A DNA stretch of 32,110 nucleotides. It comes from DASTQL01 sp035761805. GTDB lineage: Bacteria; Actinomycetota; Actinomycetes; Jiangellales; Jiangellaceae. The stretch is from positions 1-32,110 of the forward strand of contig DASTQL010000148.1 in the NCBI GenBank assembly GCA_035761805.1. The letters are read 5' to 3'. The notes below the pieces were generated by a model, which did no database searches, had not been told where the DNA came from, and saw only the letters and a list, made by a program, of their open reading frames with translations. Of the stretch, positions 1 to 7,468 are shown one piece after another; position 1 is the stretch's first letter; each line of letters starts with the position of its first letter. The translations under genes and the position numbers were made by a program.

Positions 1-395
1 GACCCGAGAGCTGCCGCCGGCGGTTGCCCGGCCCGCAGCTCGCCCACCAGGGCGAGGCACGCATCCGTGATCTCGGCCGTCTGGACCTGCTCCGCCCTCC
101 GCCGGCGGGCCCGGTCCACCAGGAGCCGCGCCACGGACTGGGCTGCCCGCCACCCGGGAGGCACGCCCGAGCGGAGCCCAGGGACTGCGTGGGCACGTGC
201 CCACCGACGCTCCGGACGGCGTGGCCTCGGAGCCGTTGTCGGTTCCCACAAGAGGCCCGCCCGCCCGGGGTGGTCACCCACACCCCGGCGCTCCCCAGCC
301 GCTCCCAGCCGACGACGTACGAGGGAGGCCCCCGGCGTGGGCAACGCGACGGCGAGGGCCAGCGCGGCGGACAACGCCGACAGGGCGGTCAGCAC
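1..395 (-). CDS. tadB: TadB-like type II/IV secretion membrane protein, N-terminal part (runs off the window)
   Basis: Reading leftwards from a GTG at 395-393, the frame stays open to base 1, giving about 131 residues. It begins with a hydrophobic segment (VLTALSALSAALALAVAL). An Arg/Pro-rich stretch follows, and then RRRRAEQ...ITDACLALVGELRAGQPP, which matches the cytoplasmic start of the TadB/GspF-like domain in actinobacterial Tad loci (pattern LxxELRAGxPPxxAL). The GTG overlaps the tadA stop, so translation is probably coupled. In the family, TadB and TadC form the inner-membrane platform on which the TadA ATPase acts. The C-terminal membrane helices lie outside the window. The identity rests on context and one short motif. 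Confidence 0.7.
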   Translation of the reverse strand, partial: MLTALSALSAALALAVALPTPGASLVRRRLGAAGERRGVGDHPGRAGLLWEPTTAPRPRRPERRWARAHAVPGLRSGVPPGWRAAQSVARLLVDRARRRRAEQVQTAEITDACLALVGELRAGQPPAAALG

Positions 396-1549
396 CGGCG
401 ACCGACCAGGTCGCGCAAGCCGTCGAGGCCGGGTCCGCCCCGGACGGCACCGTCGGCGTCACAGAACAGGGCCGGAACCGCAGAGACGCGGCCTCCTGCA
501 TCAGGCCGGAACAGGTCGACCTCCGCCACGCGTCGGCGACCGTCCTGGTCGCGAGTCAGGTGCACGACGAGGTCGAGGGCTGCGGCGACCTGGCTGTGCA
601 GGGCTTCACGACCCAGCCCGGCGGCGACTCCCAGCGCCTCGAGACGAGCCGGGACGGCGGACGGTGCGTTGGCGTGGACCGTGCCGCACCCACCCTCGTG
701 ACCGGTGTTGAGCGCAGCGAGGAGGTCGACGACCTCCGCTCCTCGGACCTCGCCCACGACCAGCCGGTCGGGCCGCATCCGCAGGGCCTGCCGCACCAGG
801 TCGTCGAGCGCCACCCGGCCGGCTCCTTCCACGTTGGGGAGGCGAGCCTCCAACCTGACCACGTGCGGGTGGTCGGGGCGGAGCTCGCCCGAGTCCTCGA
901 CGAGCACGAGCCGCTCCCGCGCATCGACCAGTGACAGGAGGGCGCCCAGCACCGTGGTCTTGCCGGTGCCCGTTCCGCCGGTGACGAGGAAGGCGAGCCG
1001 GGCCGCGACGATGCCCCGAAGCCAGCCCTCCAAGGCAGGCGCGACACCTCCGGCCGCCACCAGGTCGTCGAGCGAGAAGGCCCTCCGGGCGGGCACCCGC
1101 AGGGAGACCAGCGTGCCCGTCGGGGACACCGGGGGCAGGACCGCATGCAGCCGGACGCCACCGGACAGCCTCGCGTCGACCCAGGGCACCGCATCGTCAA
1201 GCCGCCGGCCGGCTCCAGCCGCCAGTCGCTGGGCCAGCCGTCGCACGGCGGCCTCGTCACGGAAGCAGACCGTCGATCGCTCCAGCCCCGCACCCCTGTC
1301 CATCCAGATCCCATCCGGTGCATTGACCAGCACGTCCGTGACGCCGGGCTCCCGGAGCAACGGCTCGAGCGGACCCGCACCCACGATCTCGGCGCGCAGT
1401 GTCGCGGTGACCTCGAGGACCGCGGCATCGCCCAGCACGGCGCCCTCGGTGCGCAGCGCGGCCGCCACCCGGGCAGGCGTCGCCTCGCCGGGAGTCGCCG
1501 CGAGCACGTTCCGGACCCGCTCCAGGAGGTCTCGGTCCACCGAGCTCAC
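389..1549 (-). CDS. tadA: TadA/CpaF-family secretion ATPase
   Basis: 386 residues from GTG at 1549; that GTG overlaps the ssd stop (GTGA). The protein is a hexameric secretion ATPase that powers Flp/Tad pilus or related export. The N-terminal all-alpha part leads into LEPLLREPGVTDVLVNAPDG, the usual entry to this family. The P-loop is GGTGTGKTT, followed by the acidic VLVEDSGEL segment, the Asp-box RLEARLPNVEG, MRPDRLVVGEVRG (Walker B) and the His-box NTGHEGGCGTVHANAP. All motifs are intact and the length is normal. It corresponds to the actinobacterial subgroup found beside ssd (M. tuberculosis Rv3659c). No pilin gene is visible here; it would lie beyond the left edge if present. Confidence 0.93.
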   Translation of the reverse strand: MSSVDRDLLERVRNVLAATPGEATPARVAAALRTEGAVLGDAAVLEVTATLRAEIVGAGPLEPLLREPGVTDVLVNAPDGIWMDRGAGLERSTVCFRDEAAVRRLAQRLAAGAGRRLDDAVPWVDARLSGGVRLHAVLPPVSPTGTLVSLRVPARRAFSLDDLVAAGGVAPALEGWLRGIVAARLAFLVTGGTGTGKTTVLGALLSLVDARERLVLVEDSGELRPDHPHVVRLEARLPNVEGAGRVALDDLVRQALRMRPDRLVVGEVRGAEVVDLLAALNTGHEGGCGTVHANAPSAVPARLEALGVAAGLGREALHSQVAAALDLVVHLTRDQDGRRRVAEVDLFRPDAGGRVSAVPALFCDADGAVRGGPGLDGLRDLVGRRC

Positions 1550-2649
1550 GCGGCACCCCCGACGGCGAGCTCGTCGAGCAGGGCGGCGCACATCTCGGCC
1601 AACGGACCCCTGCCCGACCCACCGGGGGGACGTCCGTGCTCGAGGTCGGCCGCCAGACGGGGCTCGGGCCGGAGGTGGCCGGCGATGGGCAGTCCCAGGG
1701 CCTGCGTCACCTCGCCGGTGCCGAGCCTTCCAGGTGAGGGACCCCGCACCACCACCCGGAGGTCGGAGGTCACCAGCCCCAGGCCGGCGGCCACGCGGCC
1801 GGCGGCCGCGACGGCCCGGATCTCCGCCGGCACCACCAGGAGCGTGGTCGAGCACCGGGACACGAGCTCCTCGACCGTGGGATCCAGCCGCCTGGGCAGG
1901 TCGACGACCACGAGGGTGCTCGTCCTGGCCACCGCCGCGAGGACGGCCCGTGCCGCCTCCGGGGGGACGGTGAGGCCTTCGCCTCGATCCCAGGCGAGCA
2001 GGGTGAGACCGGAGACCTGGGGCAGTGCCTCTCGCAGCGCGGTCCCCGCCACACGACCCCGCGTGTGGGCGAGGTCCTGCCACCGCAGCCCTCGGCACTC
2101 CTCGGCGCCGAGCACCAGGTCCAGCCCACCGCCCAGCGGATCGGCATCCACCAGCGTCGTGGACGCCCCTCGCCGGGCCGCCGTCAGCGCCAGGGCCGTG
2201 GCCAGGACCGACGCGCCGGCACCGCCCCGACCGCCGACCACGCCGACCACGACCGATTCGCCTCCCGGTCCCTCCGCGGCGTCGGCCAGGCGCTCCACCA
2301 GCCAGGACTCGGCATCCGGGAGGAACAGCACGTGCTCGGCTCCGAGCTCGACCGCACGCGGCCACACCGACACGTCGTCGAGGTCGGCTCCGACGAGGGC
2401 GACCGCCCCTCGCCTCGGCAAGGAAGCGTGGCAGAGGGCTCCCGCCAGGTCGGCCCCGACCACCACGAGCGGGGCCGCGGCCCAGCCCCGCAGCGCCGTG
2501 CGGGCCGATTCGGCCACGTCGACGTCCACACCCGCGGCCGCGGCCAGCCGCAACAGGTCGTCGAGGAGCTGCTCGTCACCCGTCACCACCAGCGGGCGCA
2601 CCGGACCCGAGGGAGCGGGACGGCTGGACGGAGCGTGGGTACGCGACAC
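1546..2649 (-). CDS. ssd: Septum-site-determining / CpaE-like MinD-family ATPase
   Basis: 367 residues. The start chosen is GTG at 2649, because a perfect AGGAGGTG ribosome-binding site sits just upstream; the open frame continues to 3072 but that extension is low-complexity. Residues 1-120 resemble a receiver-like domain (PLVVTGDEQLLDDLLRLAAAAG...). The MinD/ParA-type ATPase follows, with the deviant P-loop GGRGGAGAS, LVDADPLGGGLD and VVVDLPRR. Such proteins help localise the Tad machinery; the mycobacterial homologue Rv3660c (Ssd) was linked to septum control. It is the first gene of ssd-tadA-tadB and divergent from the HAD hydrolase, as in M. tuberculosis. Which of the two roles applies here cannot be decided from sequence. 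Confidence 0.9.
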   Translation of the reverse strand: MSRTHAPSSRPAPSGPVRPLVVTGDEQLLDDLLRLAAAAGVDVDVAESARTALRGWAAAPLVVVGADLAGALCHASLPRRGAVALVGADLDDVSVWPRAVELGAEHVLFLPDAESWLVERLADAAEGPGGESVVVGVVGGRGGAGASVLATALALTAARRGASTTLVDADPLGGGLDLVLGAEECRGLRWQDLAHTRGRVAGTALREALPQVSGLTLLAWDRGEGLTVPPEAARAVLAAVARTSTLVVVDLPRRLDPTVEELVSRCSTTLLVVPAEIRAVAAAGRVAAGLGLVTSDLRVVVRGPSPGRLGTGEVTQALGLPIAGHLRPEPRLAADLEHGRPPGGSGRGPLAEMCAALLDELAVGGAA

Positions 2650-2910
2650 GGGCACCTCCTGGCGACGGGGACGCCCGCAACCCTGGCCGTCGCACAGCCG
2701 AAGCCGCCCTGCCCGAACGTGGTGCTGTGGATCCGGCCCGGCCACCACGGCCGCTGTGGACGCCTTCGCCCCTCGCCGAGCGTCCGGGGTGCCGGACGGC
2801 CCACCATCCCCCGAACGACCACGTTCACCGCCCTGGTGGGGCCGGCCTCGGGCTATCACGAAGCTGGTCGGGCCTTCACGAGGCGTCGGAGCCTGGTGGT
2901 GGCACCACTG

Positions 2911-2936
2911 GCCTGGTGATGGACCCATCACCAGGC
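2911..2936. promoter_or_regulatory. Operator-like 12-bp perfect inverted repeat with 2-base spacer
   Basis: GCCTGGTGATGG (2911-2922), AC, CCATCACCAGGC (2925-2936). A third related copy, GCCTGGTGGT, lies in direct orientation at 2891-2900, exactly 20 bp (two helical turns) upstream. Because both flanking genes point away, a transcription terminator is not expected here and no T tract follows. A binding site for a dimeric regulator acting on the divergent ssd-tad and HAD promoters is the simplest reading. The regulator is unknown. Confidence 0.5.
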
Positions 2937-3187
2937 TGCCGGGGCACCGTGCACCCGGGCTCGGCCTCCCTACCCGAAGAACCGGGCCGTACGGGGGAAG
3001 CGGTGCCATCGCGGACACGGCGCGGCCCCCGCCGGGGGGGAGGGCGAGGGCCGCAGATGGGACCCGATCCAAGGGGGAGGGGATCGGTCCCGAGCGGCAG
3101 GGGGGGTGCCGCCACGTCCCATAGTGCCCCCATCACGACCACCCAAACCAGTCTCGTAGCCGCTCGCCGAGGATTTCTCCCGGCACC

Positions 3188-3200
3188 TATGCTCGGCAGG
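3188..3200 (+). promoter_or_regulatory. Leaderless-type -10 element of the HAD hydrolase gene
   Basis: TATGCT (3188-3193) fits the actinobacterial -10 pattern TANNNT. It is followed by seven bases and then GTG at 3201, so transcription would begin at or next to the start codon. No Shine-Dalgarno sequence is present. This favours GTG 3201 over the in-frame ATG at 3189, which lies inside the -10. Confidence 0.55.
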
Positions 3201-4079
3201 GTGGACAGCGCAGCCCACCCGGTCCCTGACAGGGCCCTCGCCGAGCCGTTCCCCGACGGGGATCGCCCGGCGCGGCCGGTGACCCGGACGGCAGCCTTCT
3301 TCGACCTCGACAAGACGATCATCGCGAAGTCCAGCACGCTGGCCTTCTCGCGGAGCTTCTACCAGGGCGGCCTGATCAACCGGCGCGCCGTCCTGCGCAG
3401 CGCGTACGCCCAGTTCGTCTACCTGGTCGGCGGCGCGGACCACGACCAGATGGAGCGGATGCGCGAGTACCTCTCCAGGATGGTCACCGGATGGGACGTC
3501 CAGACCGTCAAGGACATCGTGGCGGAGACGCTGCACACCATCGTCGACCCCATCGTCTACGACGAGGCGGTGACGCTCATCGAGGAGCACCACCTGGCCG
3601 GGCGTGACGTCGTCATCGTGTCCTCCTCGGGGGCCGAGGTGGTCGAGCCGATCGGGGAGCTGCTCGGCGCCGACAAGGTGGTCGCGACCCGGATGGTCGT
3701 CGACGACGAGGGCCGATACGACGGCACGATCGAGTCCTACGTGTACGGGAGCGAGAAGGCCGGTGCGATCACGGCGCTGGCGGAGAGCGAGGACTACGAC
3801 CTGTCGAGGTCCTACGCCTACTCGGACTCGATCACCGACCTCCCGATGCTCGAGGCGGTCGGCCACCCCTACGCCGTCAACCCCGACCGTGCGCTGCGCC
3901 GGGTCGCGGCCGAGCGGGGCTGGCCGGTCCTGGTCTTCTCCCGTCCCGTCGCGCTTCGCCAGCGGCGGTCCCTGCGGGAGGCCTCCAAGCCCGCGCTCGC
4001 AGCCGTCGCCCTCGGCGCAGGGGCCGCTGCCGCGGGGATCGTCTGGTACGCGGCTCGCCGCCGGGTCGGCGAGCGGTAG
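3201..4079 (+). CDS. HAD-IB family phosphatase (SerB-like hydrolase)
   Basis: 292 residues. The HAD motifs are in order: motif I AAFFDLDKT (nucleophile Asp35, acid Asp37), motif II VVIVSSSG, motif III Lys in YGSEKAGA, and motif IV YSDSITDLPML. The insert between motifs I and II is helical, as in subfamily IB. A hydrophobic C-terminal stretch (ALAAVALGAGAAAAGIVWYAA) ending in Arg residues looks like a membrane anchor, so the enzyme probably faces the cytoplasm on the membrane. The family includes phosphoserine phosphatase, but the substrate of this actinobacterial branch (Rv3661-like) is unknown to me. It is divergent from ssd-tadA, an ancient arrangement. Start GTG 3201 is chosen from the leaderless promoter just upstream. 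Confidence 0.88.
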   Translation: MDSAAHPVPDRALAEPFPDGDRPARPVTRTAAFFDLDKTIIAKSSTLAFSRSFYQGGLINRRAVLRSAYAQFVYLVGGADHDQMERMREYLSRMVTGWDVQTVKDIVAETLHTIVDPIVYDEAVTLIEEHHLAGRDVVIVSSSGAEVVEPIGELLGADKVVATRMVVDDEGRYDGTIESYVYGSEKAGAITALAESEDYDLSRSYAYSDSITDLPMLEAVGHPYAVNPDRALRRVAAERGWPVLVFSRPVALRQRRSLREASKPALAAVALGAGAAAAGIVWYAARRRVGER

Positions 4080-4093
4080 GCCGGAGGGGCTCC

Positions 4094-5101
4094 GTGGTCG
4101 AGTGGCGCGGGCGCGAGGAGATCCTCGACACCAGGACCCCCCGACGCGCGGAACGCCCCCGGCCCGAGCCCCGCGAGCTGCCCCCTGTCGACCTGGGGCA
4201 GCCGCAGCCGGGGTCGGCCGAGCCCGACGTGGCGCCGGAGACCGCTCCCGAGGGTGGCGGCCGCCGCCGGGTCGATCTCCGGTGGCTGGTCGTTGCCGTC
4301 GTGACCGCGTTCGTGATCGGTGCCGCAGTGGGCGGCAGCACCGTGAACGCCCAGAGGGACGCCGCGAGCGACATCGAGTCCCTCAACGACGCCCGGGTGG
4401 CCGCCGTGGTGCTCGCGCTCGACGGGGTCGGCCGGGAAGGTGTCCTGCGGATCCAGATCGGACTGCGCAACCTCGGCGAGCGCGACCTCCGGCTCCGCTC
4501 GCTCTATCCCGACGGCTGGGTGGTGGTGGAGGACGGCCGGCAGGACCTGCGGCTGCGGACCTCCCAGTGGGCCAACGCAACGATGCTCGTCGTCCCCAAC
4601 TGCGAGGCGCCCGTGCCGACCGAGCTGGTGGCGAGGGTGAGCAACGGCGAGCGTGAGCGCCTGCTGAGGCTGGCACTGCCGGTGGGCTCGAACCCACTGA
4701 CCTGGGCCATGCAGGAGAGCTGCTCCCCTGTCGCATCGGACATCTTCGTGTCCGCGGTCGACGTCCTCAACACCACCGACGCCGGCCTGCGGATGCGCCT
4801 CGTGCTGCGCGGCGCATCCCGGCCGGCCACCCTCGTCACGGGCGTGTCCTCCCGTACGCCCGGCTTCGCCGTGGTGGTCGACGGTGGCCTGCCCACCACG
4901 ATCCGCGGTGGTGGAGTCACTACCCACCCGGTGCTGGTGCACTGGGACGTCACCGACTGCGGGGCGGCGAACAACCTCGGGTCCGCGGACCTCGCCCTCG
5001 AGGTCGCGGCCGAGGCGGGCGCGCTGGCGGTCTCCGTGCAGTCGCTCGACCCGCGGGTGACCGCGGCGCTGGCGCGCTTCGCCGTGTCGCGCTGCAGCTA
5101 G
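4094..5101 (+). CDS. Single-pass membrane protein with exported C-terminal domain, function unknown
   Basis: 335 residues from GTG 4094 with a good GGAGGGG site at 4083-4089, 14 bases after the HAD stop, so probably the same transcript. Residues 1-60 are charged and Pro/Arg-rich, probably cytoplasmic. Residues 63-83 form one transmembrane helix (DLRWLVVAVVTAFVIGAAVGG). The remaining 250 residues look like a beta-rich extracytoplasmic domain made of two repeats of similar design (IQIGLRNLGERDLRLRSLYPDGW and later IFVSAVDVLNTTDAGLRMRLVLRG). Four cysteines (in VPNCEAP, QESCSP, VTDCGA and the C-terminal RCS) could form two disulfides. I do not recognise a named family. It may be a surface or envelope partner of the neighbouring Tad locus, but that is only context. 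Confidence 0.75.
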   Translation: MVEWRGREEILDTRTPRRAERPRPEPRELPPVDLGQPQPGSAEPDVAPETAPEGGGRRRVDLRWLVVAVVTAFVIGAAVGGSTVNAQRDAASDIESLNDARVAAVVLALDGVGREGVLRIQIGLRNLGERDLRLRSLYPDGWVVVEDGRQDLRLRTSQWANATMLVVPNCEAPVPTELVARVSNGERERLLRLALPVGSNPLTWAMQESCSPVASDIFVSAVDVLNTTDAGLRMRLVLRGASRPATLVTGVSSRTPGFAVVVDGGLPTTIRGGGVTTHPVLVHWDVTDCGAANNLGSADLALEVAAEAGALAVSVQSLDPRVTAALARFAVSRCS

Positions 5102-5523
5102 GGCAGGCCAGGGTGGCGGGCTCGAGACGTCGGCTCGTCAGGCTCTGGACTCCAGGACGACGCGGTGCTCACCCGCCTCGAGGAAGTCCGACCAGGGGGC
5201 GCGCGCCGGTCGGCCGCCTTGCGCCGGCGTGCGTCCGACGAGGACTGCGCTGTGGCCCGTCTGCAGGGACGGTCGATCCCGGACTCGTCGAAGAAATGTT
5301 GACTCCGACCCTTCCGACACGCCGGGAGAGTGAGGTACGACAGTGTCACGGCCCCCTCGGGGGTCGCGCACGGCAGCCGGGCACCCACGCGGCGATCAGC
5401 CCATGTAAGGGCAGTCGTCCCGGGTCAGCCGGGTCGACGGACGAGGTGCACGCTTGGTACCCCGGTCTGACGTGCCAGCGACGGCGTCCTTCGGGACGCC
5501 GTTCGCATGGGCCGAGATCCCGA
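5102..5523. other. 422-bp convergent intergenic region
   Basis: This lies between the membrane-protein gene (plus) and the DNA glycosylase gene (minus). It holds a strong terminator hairpin at 5481-5502 and a weaker C/G hairpin near 5350-5365. A 60-codon minus frame (5320-5138, from GTG) has G/C-rich third positions, but the opposite strand reads equally well. I see no ribosome-binding site or family motif, so I do not call it a gene. Confidence 0.5.
5481..5502. terminator. Perfect 9-bp hairpin with TTCG loop
   Basis: ACGGCGTCC (5481-5489), TTCG, GGACGCCGT (5494-5502). The C(TTCG)G tetraloop is unusually stable in RNA. The hairpin lies 21 bases beyond the stop of the minus-strand glycosylase gene and can fold on either strand, so it can serve the converging transcripts. 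There is no T tract, as is usual for actinobacterial terminators. Confidence 0.7.
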
Positions 5524-6561
5524 TCACGCGTGCCAGGCCGCCAGCCGCTCTCTCTCTGCCGCCAGGTCTCGCCGCGCCCGTACGGGGAGGGGTGCGAACT
5601 CCTCGGTGACGACCCGGCCCGCCTCGTAGCGCCACGTCCCAGCCACAGCCCCGTCCACGAGGAAGGTGGGCACGGACTGTGGGCGGCGGGTGGAGAAGAT
5701 CAGCGGGCGGTACTCCTCGGGCAAGATGCCCGCCCGCCGAGCGTGGACGAGCAGCGTGGCGTCCCACGTCGGCAGGAAGCGTACGGGCGGGTCGGTGTCG
5801 GCCACCGGCAGCGGTGCCCGCGGTAGATCGACCAGCACGGCGCCGTCCTCGGCCCTGAACCGCCGCAGCTGCAGCCGGGCCAGGACGGCGGCGACACTCG
5901 CGACCGGCAGACCCGACCAGCCGGCGACCTCGAGCGCCGTCGCGGGGCCGAAGGCGCGAAAGTAGCGACTGACCAGCAGCTCCCGCGCCTCGTCCACGCC
6001 CACCCGCGGGGGTCCCAGCCACTGCTCGGCGTCGGCGTAGGTGTCAGCCCTGCGGCGTTCCCATGTCCCCCCGGGTGGTACCCGGACCAGGTCCAACCAC
6101 AGGCCGAGTCCCTCACGCAGCTCCCGGCCGACCAGGTCGTCGAGCTCGTCGCGGCGCAGCGTGCCGCGCTCGACCAGCACGTCCCGTACGGTCGCGGCGG
6201 CCCGCTCGTAGGTGCCGGCGTCGGCGCCGAGCCGGGAGACTCGGAGGTACCAGGCGCGCCGGGGGGCGCGGACCGCCACGGCGAACGGCCAGTAGTCGCG
6301 GGCCGAGACCAAGTGGATGGTGGAGCGCAGCAGCGTCCCCTGGATCACCGACCGGCGCTCCAGGGCCCTGGTGAGTGACGCGCGGTCGAAACTGGCGACG
6401 CGCGACCACAGCGCGATGTACATGGACGGGGCGTACTGCGCCTGCAGCCCCGCCACGCGCTCCAGGACGCGCGGCAGCGGAGCGCGGGTGCGGCGGAGCA
6501 GGCACTGGCGGGCGAGCACGGCGCGGTTGAGGTCTCGCTGGGTGAGCACCCGTTCCGGCAC
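5524..6561 (-). CDS. AlkZ-like (HTH_42 superfamily) DNA glycosylase / winged-helix protein
   Basis: 345 residues; start GTG 6561, six bases after a TACCGT -10 element, so probably leaderless. The family (PF06224, HTH_42; E. coli YcaQ, Streptomyces AlkZ) has tandem winged helices and excises damaged or crosslinked bases. The N-terminal HTH is LNRAVLARQCLL. The key stretch AGLQAQYAPSMYIALWSR carries Gln40-Ala-Gln42, the QxQ signature of the AlkZ branch rather than the QxD of YcaQ. Later family marks are HLVSARDYWPF, AFGPATALEVAGWSGL, LLPTWD-like FLPTWDATLL and FLVDGAVAGTW. The many actinobacterial paralogues make the exact lesion uncertain. It is transcribed towards the terminator at 5481-5502 and is separated from its upstream neighbour by 139 bp. 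Confidence 0.85.
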   Translation of the reverse strand: MPERVLTQRDLNRAVLARQCLLRRTRAPLPRVLERVAGLQAQYAPSMYIALWSRVASFDRASLTRALERRSVIQGTLLRSTIHLVSARDYWPFAVAVRAPRRAWYLRVSRLGADAGTYERAAATVRDVLVERGTLRRDELDDLVGRELREGLGLWLDLVRVPPGGTWERRRADTYADAEQWLGPPRVGVDEARELLVSRYFRAFGPATALEVAGWSGLPVASVAAVLARLQLRRFRAEDGAVLVDLPRAPLPVADTDPPVRFLPTWDATLLVHARRAGILPEEYRPLIFSTRRPQSVPTFLVDGAVAGTWRYEAGRVVTEEFAPLPVRARRDLAAERERLAAWHA

Positions 6562-6573
6562 GGGGCGACGGTA
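6562..6573 (-). promoter_or_regulatory. Leaderless-type promoter of the AlkZ-like gene
   Basis: On the minus strand TACCGT (6573-6568) is followed by six bases and GTG at 6561. There is no Shine-Dalgarno sequence. Confidence 0.45.
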
Positions 6574-6700
6574 TCCCCGCCGAGCGAGCAGCCGGACGAG
6601 TCACCGGTTTCGCATGATCACGGATCGGACGACCTGCGGAAGCCGGATCTGTGCGAAGCAGCCCCGGACGGGCAAGCCGCCAGCCCGTGCCGAGCCCGCG

Positions 6701-7438
6701 TCATCGAGCCGCCTGTCGCGCACAGATCGCCAGCCCTTCCTCCGCCCCTCGGGCGTAGGCGTCGCAGCAGTACCGGATCCAGGCGCCGACCCCCGCCGCG
6801 GTGCCGAGAGAGTACGCGCGCGCAGCAGCGGCGTACGCGGGCCCCGCCACGTGGTGTCCGACCTCCGGCACGCCGACGGCCTTGGTGTCGATCCCGCGGA
6901 CCACAAGGACCAGCCGCTCGGCAGCCCTGGCCACGACCCCGTCCGCGGAGCCGAACGGGCGCATCGCGAGGAGCTCGCCGTGGACGAGCGCAGCGACGAC
7001 CACCCCTGGTGCCCGGCTCGGCTCGCCGGCGAGTCGCAGCAGCTGCGCGAACCGGTCGGAGTCGGCGTCGGGCAGTGGCCGCCCGAGCTCGTCGATGCCC
7101 GGTCCGGGCAGGTCGCGGGCGGCCAGCAGGTGGAGTCGGGCCAGCGCCTGCCGCGGCGCGCTCTCCCAGGTCCGGGCGAGCGCCGGGACCGCGGCCGTGG
7201 CCCGCAGCGCCCCCTGGAGCACCGGGTCTCCCACGGCGTCCTCGACCAGCGCGGCGTCCGCACCGTCGAGCAGCGCCGACGCCCGGGCGCCGCGCAGCGC
7301 CGACTCCGCGGCCACCGCCGCCGCACCGCGTCGCATCGCAGGGTGGCGGAGCAGGGCGTCCACGGCGTCCCGCGCATGGGCGGCCGCGGCACCGACACCC
7401 TCGAGTGCGGCCACCGCGGCGAAGGGGTCGGCGGTCAC
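6701..7438 (-). CDS. Degenerate Fic-like protein of the actinobacterial Tad/acs neighbourhood
   Basis: 245 residues, Ala-rich and helical; start GTG 7438, eight bases after TAGGGT (leaderless pattern). Residues 45-60 (ESALRGARASALLDGA) resemble the inhibitory/N-terminal helix region of Fic proteins (SxxxEG-like). Residues 150-175 (ALVHGELLAMRPFGSADGV, continuing VARAAERL) align with the Fic core HPFxDGNGRxxR, but catalytic His is Arg160, Asn is Asp166 and the first Arg is Val168. AMP transfer is therefore unlikely. Homologues in Streptomyces are often labelled 'oxidoreductase' and sit near ssd and the HAD gene, which argues for a conserved, non-catalytic or altered function. The Fic assignment is by eye and needs a profile search. 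Confidence 0.7.
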   Translation of the reverse strand: MTADPFAAVAALEGVGAAAAHARDAVDALLRHPAMRRGAAAVAAESALRGARASALLDGADAALVEDAVGDPVLQGALRATAAVPALARTWESAPRQALARLHLLAARDLPGPGIDELGRPLPDADSDRFAQLLRLAGEPSRAPGVVVAALVHGELLAMRPFGSADGVVARAAERLVLVVRGIDTKAVGVPEVGHHVAGPAYAAAARAYSLGTAAGVGAWIRYCCDAYARGAEEGLAICARQAAR

Positions 7439-7468
7439 GGAGGCCGACCCTACGTCGGGTCTCTGCCC

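Larger units (their letters stand above)
2650..3200. other. 551-bp divergent intergenic control region
   Basis: This lies between the starts of ssd (minus) and the HAD hydrolase (plus). Frames in it are shadow-like, with no conserved motif or convincing start. It contains the ssd ribosome-binding site, a 12-bp perfect inverted repeat with a third related copy (annotated separately), a C/G-run hairpin near 3028-3041, and the leaderless promoter of the HAD gene at its right end. Confidence 0.6.

Noticed and set aside
389..2365. 658-codon minus frame spanning tadA and part of ssd
   Set aside because: Only the part from GTG 1549 is family-like; the upstream portion is the wrong frame of ssd, which has its own clear motifs.
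3028..3041. CCCCC-GCC-GGGGG run as a terminator
   Set aside because: It lies between divergent genes where no transcript should end; probably composition only.
2025..3200. Long plus-strand extension in front of the HAD hydrolase
   Set aside because: Pro/Arg-rich antisense translation of ssd and intergenic DNA; the leaderless promoter fixes the start at 3201.
2970..3866. 298-codon minus frame opposite the HAD gene
   Set aside because: Asp/Val/His/Arg-rich antisense translation with no motif; the plus-strand HAD motifs are complete.
5138..5320. 60-codon minus-strand ORF with G/C-rich third positions
   Set aside because: The opposite strand reads equally well there, no ribosome-binding site or TANNNT start signal is present, and no known motif is seen.
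5298..5340. TTGACT followed by TACGAC as a plus-strand promoter
   Set aside because: The spacing is about 31 bases, far from 16-19, and no gene follows on that strand.
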